Positions 16,330-23,400 of a DNA stretch of 40,695 nt are shown piece by piece; position 1 is the stretch's first letter; every line of letters starts with the position of its first letter. A program made the position numbers and the translations under genes. The notes under the pieces were generated by a model. The model saw only the letters and a list, made by a program, of their open reading frames with translations, was not told the origin of the DNA and ran no database searches. The DNA comes from an uncultured Oscillospiraceae bacterium (GTDB lineage: Bacteria > Bacillota > Clostridia > Oscillospirales > Ruminococcaceae), in the NCBI GenBank assembly GCA_934448295.1, contig CAKSEY010000022.1:1-40695 (forward strand). The letters are read 5' to 3'.

Positions 16330-17019
16330 TTAATCCTCCGTAATAATAAAACCGCCGTCTGATTTGGTTATGTAGTACGGTTTGCTGTCAAGCAGCGCCA
16401 TCAGCCGTTTCAGCTGCGGACGGGGTTCGTGCATTTCCTCATACTGCACTCCTCCCTTAAACACAAACAGGCACGCTCTGATGACCGTTGTTCTCGGCAG
16501 CTCAAAGTTTTCAAGCAGCTTTTCTTTATCAACCGTCCTGAGATAAGTAAATCCCTCAAGCACGCACCGCAGCATGGTTTCATCGCCCTTGGGCTTTTTC
16601 AGTTCAAGGATACGGAGGACGGAGCCGTCATACGCCAGCAGATCTATTTTCCCCGCTTTGTCGGAGCGTTCGCTTTTCAGCGGAGTCTGATAGTCGATCA
16701 TATTTCCGACAAAATCGTACTTCTTGCCGTACATCTGCATTGCGATTAGTTCTTCCTCACGGCTGCTTGCGCCGTTCCTGATAACTCCATCATGCCCGGG
16801 CGTCCTGTATGAGGATTCCCTCGTTATGGTGGGGATCCCGTTTTTGAACTCGTCAATGTGATCGCACAAAAACTCCGCAATAACCTCCGTGAAAAGCTCG
16901 TTTGTGTCGCTCGTATGCCCTCTGTAATTCACGAAATTCTGCTTATAGAATGTGCTGATTTTCCCGAAGGCAGCGGTGCATTTGCCGATGATGTCGTTTC
17001 TTGTGTACCCCATGGTCAC
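16330..17019 (-). CDS. PD-(D/E)XK-type nuclease
   Basis: 229 residues. The nuclease core is KIDLLAYDGSVLRILELKKP: D126, E139 and K141 match the PD-(D/E)XK pattern, with a plausible upstream glutamate in TNELFTEVIAEF (residues 40-50). The rest is alpha/beta and includes EGFTYLRTV and ACLFVFKGG. It could cut DNA or RNA, or be a nuclease-fold protein like those in restriction and abortive-infection systems. The start GTG 17019 overlaps the upstream stop (GTGA); ATG 17013 is an alternative, and AAAGGGGGAA serves either. Second gene of the operator-controlled operon. Confidence 0.75.
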   Translation of the reverse strand: MTMGYTRNDIIGKCTAAFGKISTFYKQNFVNYRGHTSDTNELFTEVIAEFLCDHIDEFKNGIPTITRESSYRTPGHDGVIRNGASSREEELIAMQMYGKKYDFVGNMIDYQTPLKSERSDKAGKIDLLAYDGSVLRILELKKPKGDETMLRCVLEGFTYLRTVDKEKLLENFELPRTTVIRACLFVFKGGVQYEEMHEPRPQLKRLMALLDSKPYYITKSDGGFIITED

Positions 17020-17402
17020 ATTTCCCCCTTTGTAAAATAGGTCGCAGTTCTCACCCTGAAATACTCGTTCATTGAAACGGACACGCTTTTCTGCCCTTTA
17101 TAGTGTAATCCGAACTTGAATACCATGCCCCAGAAAGCACCGATACTCTTTTTAACGAAAACGGGCAGCTCCGCATTGCTCTTTCCTGTCAATAAAATAA
17201 AATCGTCCTTGTAGTAGGTAAGGAATGTTTTCACCGGCGGAATGCAGAATACATCATTGCAGAATACGATATGCGACAGAAGCTGCTCATCTGATACAGC
17301 TTCAAGGCATTTGTTCCAGTAGGGTGCGTATTCCTTGTTCTGCTGAAAATCCCTGAAATGAGTGTAGATTTCAGAGAAGTGTTGTTCTATATATTCTCTC
17401 AC
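17016..17402 (-). CDS. Unknown first gene of the nuclease operon
   Basis: 128 residues from GTG 17402, with TTGAGGTGAATATAA before it. Starts MREYIEQHFSEIYTHF; mixed alpha/beta composition, with FCNDVFCIPPVKTFLTYY and GAFWGMVFKFGLHYKGQKSV. No recognised motif, no membrane segment, no signal peptide. Overlaps the nuclease start by 4 nt, so the two are translationally coupled and may form a complex. Its transcript starts within about 40 nt upstream, from a consensus promoter under a palindromic operator. Confidence 0.7.
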   Translation of the reverse strand: MREYIEQHFSEIYTHFRDFQQNKEYAPYWNKCLEAVSDEQLLSHIVFCNDVFCIPPVKTFLTYYKDDFILLTGKSNAELPVFVKKSIGAFWGMVFKFGLHYKGQKSVSVSMNEYFRVRTATYFTKGEM

Positions 17403-17416
17403 TTATATTCACCTCA

Positions 17417-17443
17417 ATACATATGTGATTTTCACATATGTAT
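17417..17443. promoter_or_regulatory. Perfect 27-bp palindromic operator
   Basis: ATACATATGTGA and TCACATATGTAT (12 bp each) flank a 3-bp centre. The palindrome overlaps the distal two bases of the -10 box and covers the expected transcription start. This is the classic place for a repressor. No regulator gene is in the operon, and the binder is unknown. Confidence 0.8.
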
Positions 17444-17470
17444 TATAACACGTTATAATTCTTTTGTCAA
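17442..17470 (-). promoter_or_regulatory. Consensus promoter of the nuclease operon
   Basis: On the minus strand TTGACA (17465-17470), 17-bp spacer, TATAAT (17442-17447): a perfect sigma-A consensus. Such a strong promoter under a perfect operator implies tight repression and strong induction. Confidence 0.85.
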
Positions 17471-17538
17471 GAGGTGAGTTTTATTATTAAGGAAGTACTG
17501 ATTAAATCCGGCGGAAAATTCGCAGGCAAATAACAAAA

Positions 17539-17572
17539 TGCTCCCACTGGTCATTAGTTACCAGTGGGAGCA
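17539..17572 (-). terminator. Terminator of the DUF4143-type relic
   Basis: TGCTCCCACTGGT (17539-17551) pairs perfectly with ACCAGTGGGAGCA (17560-17572). On the minus strand it is followed by TTTTG, just after the stop at 17594. Confidence 0.8.
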
Positions 17573-17593
17573 CTGAACTGAATCATTATAGGT

Positions 17594-18128
17594 CTACATT
17601 GCCTTAAGCAAAAATGCCATATAGAGCGGCAATGTAAGTATCTGCCCGGTTCGCCCGACGTTGTAATCACCGAGCTTTATTGCACTGAACACATGGTATT
17701 TCTCTGGGTGATTCAGAATGGTCTTGGTACTCTTGGCATTTCCGGATACCGCCTTGACTTCCACCAGTGTACATTCGCCTTTATACCTGATGACAAAGTC
17801 CACTTCCAATCCTGAATCCTTGTGGAAGTAATAAAGTTTACGTCCCATCTTGGCAAATATATCAGCAATCAGGTTTTCAAATATTGCACCCTTGTACCCG
17901 AACAGATTTCCACTGAGTATATCGAACTGGGTGCCGTCCTCCAGCATGCTTACGAACAACCCTATATCACGCATATATACTTTGAATACGTCCTCCTCAG
18001 CATTTCCGTCCAGCGGAAGCTCGGTTATCGACAGATTATAGCAGCGTGAAATTATTCCGGCGTCCTCTATCCATTGGAGACTTCCGGCATATTTTGCCAG
18101 GCAGTCTTGATGCGAATCACAATATTAT
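17594..18128 (-). pseudogene. C-terminal part of an AAA_14/DUF4143-type ATPase
   Basis: The frame from about 18128 reads KYAGSLQWIEDAGIISRCYN, ITELPLDGNAEEDVFKVYM, DGTQFDILSGNLFGYKGAIF, FHKDSGLEVDFVIRYKGECT and LPLYMAFLLKAM. That is the DUF4143 half of the common AAA_14-DUF4143 ATPases, including the nuclease-like DSGLEVDFV...LVEVKA core. The N-terminal P-loop half (about 230 residues) is gone. Translation as shown could only start at an internal ATG (17974). The frame meets the end of IS relic copy 2 at 18135, so insertion and deletion probably removed the front half. Confidence 0.8.
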
Positions 18129-18134
18129 TTCTAG

Positions 18135-18554
18135 TGTAAGTTTGTCAATGATTATGTACACGGTAATTAGAAAGAAATTCAACAGGAGAAAGCCAGCCAA
18201 GAGGACTCATTGGACGATTATTAGATCGAGCAAGATGGTCTTTTAACTGCGGATTAAGGTGATCACAGGAAGAAAAACTGTGGCAGGAATAGAATTTGTT
18301 GTGATCCTCGCGGTGACTGCGTTCGACCTTTCCATTATGGCGGGGAGTATATGGCTTGATAAGCTTGTGGTATATACCGATCTTGCAGCAGTAGTCTGAA
18401 ACAGAGTAGGCTTTGCTTTTTTCTGTGTTTTGTGTTATACTTTCCATAAATGATTGAGCCCTTTCTATTGCTTTTGTTTGTGGTGAACTCTATTCTAACA
18501 GATCTCAATCATTTTTTCTATTTCTCGGTCTCACATCTATGGTAACACTACACA
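18135..18554 (-). mobile_element. IS481-type insertion sequence relic (copy 2)
   Basis: About 420 bp. The left end, TGTAAGTTTGTCAATGATT, resembles the copy-1 end. The right end as read on the minus strand is TGTGTAGTGTTACCATAG, an imperfect inverted match; both ends begin TGT. The frame 18145-18447 joins the transposase N-terminus (MESITQNTEKSKAY) directly to its C-terminus (KLIKPYTPRHNGKVERSHRE, NNRPMSPLGWLSPVEFL), so roughly 700 bp of the middle is deleted. Clearly homologous to copy 1 at 7375-7895. Non-autonomous, but both ends may survive. Confidence 0.75.
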
Positions 18555-18581
18555 AATTCTGACCAGTTACTGTTTTGCTCA

Positions 18582-18610
18582 TTGACAAGTACTTGCCTTA
18601 TGTTTATAAT
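18582..18610 (+). promoter_or_regulatory. Consensus promoter of the lipoprotein gene
   Basis: TTGACA (18582-18587), 17-bp spacer, TATAAT (18605-18610). About 180 nt of leader separates it from the lipoprotein start. It begins just outside the IS relic end. Confidence 0.8.
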
Positions 18611-18668
18611 AAAAATGAGGTAGATTTTTGTTACTTTATTAGCGGCTATAATTCGCTTTTATTAAACA

Positions 18669-18747
18669 GCACCGCATGATTTTTGCGCGTATTTTGTTAG
18701 CTGCGAAAATACGACATTAATGACGCCGATTATAAATTGTGCGGTGC
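18669..18747 (+). promoter_or_regulatory. Structured 5' leader (nested stems)
   Basis: In the 180-nt leader, GCACCGCA (18669-18676) pairs perfectly with TGCGGTGC (18740-18747). Inside that, CGTATTTT (18688-18695) pairs perfectly with AAAATACG (18706-18713) around a 10-nt loop. About 26 unpaired nt remain between the inner stem and the closing arm. No T run follows, so it is not a plain terminator. It could be a cis-regulatory RNA or simple leader folding; no known riboswitch class recognised. Confidence 0.4.
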
Positions 18748-18799
18748 CGCTTTCATCAGGGATGTCAACATAAAAAACAGGAGGTTATCAAATTAAATT

Positions 18800-20068
18800 A
18801 TGAAACAAAGACACATAGCAGCTTCGTTGATAATACTTTTCAGCCTGAGTATTTTATCGGGCTGCGGCAGCGTGCCAGAAAGTTCATCTGAACCGGTCGG
18901 TACCGATGGTTACACGGAGGAAAGAGCGGAGCTTTCAAAGATCTCCGAAAATTTTTCGGAGAACTGCGAGCGCCTGCGCAGCAACACATACGATAACCTG
19001 AATTTCAAAAACGCCGTATTCAAGGCGCCGCAGGCAGAGTATGTCTGCGAACTTGCCGTGACGCCGCTGTCCGGCAAAAGCACTGATGAAATATACGAAT
19101 TTTTCTGCAATTCAGTTGACGTTCTTACGGACGGTAAGTATACCGATGAGGAAAAGAAAAACGAAATACGGTTTGTTGACGGCAATTACAGCGAGGATAA
19201 CGGACTTTCCTATCCATACAATCACCCTGGAATCGACGATTACAAAAACGGACTAGAAACGGAATATCCATGGCCAACGGTGGATAACGGGGATTATTTT
19301 ATCGACATGATGAACGGCGTGCTGCGCGGCTATGACAACGGCGCGCTTATCAAATATGACAACAGCGATTCCCCCCGCCGTTCAATGTATTTTATGATCA
19401 ACAATAACCCTTCGCATCGTGCCGTGTTCTATACGGAGGATCTGACCTGCGCCGACACATACCGCCTTACGGACGGCGAAATTTCGATAGCGGAGGCTGC
19501 GGAGTTTGCACAGAATTATCTTGATAACCTCGATCTTACGCCGTATGAGGGCAATATCCCGGCGCCGAAAATTGTCGCGGTAAACGTTGTGGATATAGGC
19601 GGCGGGTGCTATGGCTTCAACTTTGTCACCACTGTCGAATACGGCGGCGTATGCTTTGATTACCGCAATACAAAGGGCAATGATCTGGGCGTAAGTCTTA
19701 TAGAAAACGATTACGATAAGCAGGGCTATAACTCCGCGGCGGGCAGTATCGATATGATAGAAACGAATAAGATCCATCATTTCCTTGGGATAGGGCGCGG
19801 GGTCGAAATAACTGAAAGCGAGCCGCAGACATCTATAATCACGCCAGAATACGCCGCCGAACTTATCAGCGAATTTTTCAGCGATTCAATGGGCTTTGCG
19901 GTAAACGAGGTTTCTATGGTTTGGCTGCAAACCAAAACCGAAAATGAGATCACCACTGAAAAGGCGTACCCCTGCTGGAAGTTCAGAATGAACGCAGGCA
20001 GGGAGATCTACCATGCTTTTGTTAATATGCTGACAGGTGATATCTACCTTTATGTGCAGGCAAATTGA
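18800..20068 (+). CDS. Secreted lipoprotein of unknown function
   Basis: 422 residues. Lipoprotein signal peptide MKQRHIAASLIILFSLSILS with lipobox LSGC (Cys22), then a Ser/Glu-rich tether. The mature part is mixed alpha/beta. The C-terminal segment (ITPEYAAELISEFF, CWKFRM, YHAFVNMLTGDIYLYV) resembles PepSY-like or peptide-binding folds (tentative). The ATG is preceded by AACAGGAGG about 14 nt upstream, a long spacing. Followed 12 nt later by the start of an ABC-2-type permease that is now a fragment. The original operon was therefore probably lipoprotein plus transporter. Confidence 0.8.
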   Translation: MKQRHIAASLIILFSLSILSGCGSVPESSSEPVGTDGYTEERAELSKISENFSENCERLRSNTYDNLNFKNAVFKAPQAEYVCELAVTPLSGKSTDEIYEFFCNSVDVLTDGKYTDEEKKNEIRFVDGNYSEDNGLSYPYNHPGIDDYKNGLETEYPWPTVDNGDYFIDMMNGVLRGYDNGALIKYDNSDSPRRSMYFMINNNPSHRAVFYTEDLTCADTYRLTDGEISIAEAAEFAQNYLDNLDLTPYEGNIPAPKIVAVNVVDIGGGCYGFNFVTTVEYGGVCFDYRNTKGNDLGVSLIENDYDKQGYNSAAGSIDMIETNKIHHFLGIGRGVEITESEPQTSIITPEYAAELISEFFSDSMGFAVNEVSMVWLQTKTENEITTEKAYPCWKFRMNAGREIYHAFVNMLTGDIYLYVQAN

Positions 20069-20080
20069 AAGAGGTGAACA

Positions 20081-20207
20081 ATGTTGAAAGCCCTGAAATG
20101 CGACATTCTGCGATGTGTTCTGATTATCGGCAGGGATCACCGCCGCCCTGCTGACAGCCGGGTGCTTTTTCGCACTCAGGCGGCTTAAATTTACTGTTAT
20201 TGAGTGA
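20081..20207 (+). pseudogene. ABC-2 type permease N-terminal remnant
   Basis: An excellent ribosome site (AAAGAGGTGAACA) precedes ATG 20081, giving MLKALKCDILRC, the usual start of ABC-2 permeases. The continuation lies in another frame (GITAALLTAGCFFALRRLKF), and the frame then ends. So a frameshift and deletion removed the gene, leaving about 125 bp. The next 135 bp up to the promoter at 20344 have no gene I can name, although the minus strand carries a short readable stretch (MEDWFLPVNHSDSADIGRRK). Confidence 0.6.
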
Positions 20208-20343
20208 TAGACCTTCTGTCGCTTGAATTGGTTGTGATAACTTTCTTCTAGCAGATTTTGCTCCATCACGCAACAACTTTTCTTCCTTCGTCCAATATCT
20301 GCTGAATCGCTGTGATTTACTGGCAGAAACCAGTCCTCCATGC

Positions 20344-20372
20344 TTGACAAAAATAACCTGTTGTGGTATAAT
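20344..20372 (+). promoter_or_regulatory. Consensus promoter of the giant dockerin protein
   Basis: TTGACA (20344-20349), 17-bp spacer, TATAAT (20367-20372), about 60 nt before the start codon. Its spacer end GTTGTGG resembles the GGTGTGG of the promoter at 26501. Confidence 0.85.
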
Positions 20373-20432
20373 AATATAAATGGCTTTGTATATGGATAAT
20401 TACAGAATTTGTCAGGGAGGTATTTTTTTCTC

Positions 20433-23400
20433 ATGGAAATGACAGGAAGAACATTGCGAAGCAGGCTGATAAGTCTGCTGCTGGCGGTGTGTATCGCGGC
20501 GGGGTTTGTTCCGCTGATAGATTACAGCGTGTTCGCGGCGGACAGCTCGGCAACCATCGGGGAGCTTACAGACGGCGTTTCCGCGGGCGGAAACGGCTGG
20601 AGCTGGGACGGCTCAGGTAAGCTGTCGCTTTTCGGCACTGAGCTGAAATCGGGGGACGACGGTACCCCGAAAATAGCCTATAGCGGCTCGCTGCTCAGAA
20701 TAGAGGTCTCGGGCTACAACCGTGCGGCGGGAAATTCCCTGCTGGCAGAGTGCGCCGGAGTGGTGCGGATCTCTGGCAGCGGCATACTTGACTGCGACTC
20801 CATGGCGGCGCTGCTCGACTGCCAAAAGGCGGCTTTTGACGGCTGTCTTATAAAGGCGCCCGACGCCGCGCTTTTCAAGGATTCAGGCAAGGAAACGGAG
20901 CTGGAATTCCTTGACGGCTACCTTGAAATAGGCACGGTAAACGCAGTCGGCGCGCAAATGCAGTCGGGCGTGATAAGCTGCGGTGTGCTTCAGCTTGACG
21001 GCGATTACCAAAGCCGCTTTGAGATGAAAGGCGGCGTAATGTATGCTGAAAAGGCTTCTGTTGTTGACCAGAATCAGGCATGCACGATAAGCTGCCAGGG
21101 CAGCTCCATCCTCAGGGTAAAAGCGACCGAGGCGGCGGTGCCGGATGATTTTCTTATTCAGCAGAGCGACCCCAGTATCGTGATGGTGGGCGGTTCTAAT
21201 GCCAAAGTTAAAAGTACTGACAATAATTCGGCGCATTATGATAACGGCATTAACGTTTACTGCAAGGCGGTAAGCGGCGTTGACACGATCACGGATACCG
21301 AAAGTACAGCCGGCGTTTACTATACCAATTCCAATGTTTTTGTAAATGATAACGCGACCCTGAGCGGCGCCGTGTATTTTAAAGGCGATGTTTGCGGCGC
21401 TTACGGCAATACGACCGGGTTTACCATAGCCTCCGGGGCAACCGTGGCGGGCGGTAGCTGTTATATGGAGACCCCCGTATCGGTCGAGGAAAACGCGATC
21501 GTGTATTTTGATGAAGCACGCTTTGCCAACAGCTCGATTAAGGGCAGCATTTACTGCGGGTCGGGCAAAGTCCAGTTTACTAATTCTACCTTAGATAAGG
21601 GCAGCAGCCTGTATTCCCTGGGTTATAGCAAGTTTGAAAACAGCACGATAAACGGCAGCGCTGCGATTTACTGTACAAGCAGCAGTAAAGCGGCATCCCT
21701 AAATAAAGCGGAAATAAACGGCATTGTAACCATATACGACAGTAAGGGAAGTAACAGAAAAAACACGTTGGAACTTTTGGGAGATCCTTCAAGCTTCGGA
21801 GAGAACGCCTGGTTCTGGTGTTATGCGCCTGACAACCGTCAGATGTGCTATGATCCGGAAGATTTTGATATGACGGTCGGCAGCAAAGCGTTTTATTCTG
21901 CGGCAGACCTTGGCGAAGAGTATAAGGCTACGGTTTCCTGTGAAAGCTACAACTGCGGAAAGGCTATTTGCATTGGCAGTGATTCCGGCGGAATATTTGA
22001 AAAGCGCTTTGACACGGCTTTCCAAGACTCTGGTCGCACATATAGCGGACATGATTGGATATACCACCAGAACAGCCTCAGCCTTGACCCCGCAGACACC
22101 GGCGACAAGGTGCTCCTGGCGTATAACTGCACGCGTGATATCGACCTTGACAAAGTTGCTGTTACTATAACCAAAGACGGCGTGGGCTGCACGTCAAGCT
22201 TTAAAGTGACCCCCTCGCACTATTATACCAACGACTCCAATGCGCTGGGAAGATCGCTCGGTATCGAGATAAGCGCGAAGGAGCGGCTTGCCGTAGGCGA
22301 CAAGTACGATGTGACCATCGGGTACGACGGCATGACGGCGGCTGAAACCATTGAGGTGACCGGCGTTTACACTTCGCTCAACTTTACGGGCAAAAATGAT
22401 TGCGCGCCTGCTGTGTGGAGATATGACGGCGTTGAGTTTACGGACGCAAATGCCGACTATGCGGGCGAAAGCGGAACATGGTCTTGGTACGCAAACGGAA
22501 ATACGGAGCTCGGCTATCCTGCAAAGACCCTTGTGCTTAACGGCATTGATTTCGCTTCGAGCAAGGCTAATGCGGTAATTGTCCCGGGAGGCACGACTAT
22601 TATCCTTAAGGGGCAGAACAGGCTTTATTCCGCCACCTCCGCTATCCGTGCCAACGGCGACCTTACCATAAAGGGCGAGGACGGCGGCAGCCTTACGGCT
22701 ATATCAAACGAGCTTTCTCCCTGCAGTCACCCTGAATACTATTTCGACGCCGTAATAAAGGCATACGCCAATGACTACGACTCTAAAACCATCATTATTA
22801 AGGACGCAAAGCTTGACCTTACGGCGAAAAAGGCGGCCGATGCATCAGGCAGCGCTAGTAACAGCCGGGACGCAAACTGCTACTGCATAAGCGGCAAACG
22901 CGTTATCATCGACAACAGCGACATCACGGCAAGGTCTGGCCGCGCAGGCTCCGACAGCCTGAAAAGCGCGTGCGTCGCGGCGGACGAAGATATAACGCTG
23001 AAAGGCAGAACCAGGCTTGACCTTACCTCCGAGGAGCTTGCGCTGTACCCGGGGCAGTCCATTAAGAGCGTTGGGCTTGACAGGCTCGAGGGCGCCGATG
23101 TTTCGCTTGAGGACTTTAACAGGAGCCTTGCTGAAAACAGCGGCGTTTACCAGAATTCCATCGGCGGCACCACCGTGTACCTCACGACAAAGCCGCTTGA
23201 GCAGAAAAAGGAAGTAAAGACCGCCGACATTCTCGACCCCGAGGACGGCGTGCAGACCATTCAGCTTTCTGATTATTTCAGCGGCGGCACGAATTCCTAT
23301 ATCTTTGGGCTTGCGGACGGAGTAACGCTCCCGGGCTGGATCACGCTGGCGCAGGACGGAACGCTCACGCTTAAAGTGCCCAACGTGGATTACGCAGGCG

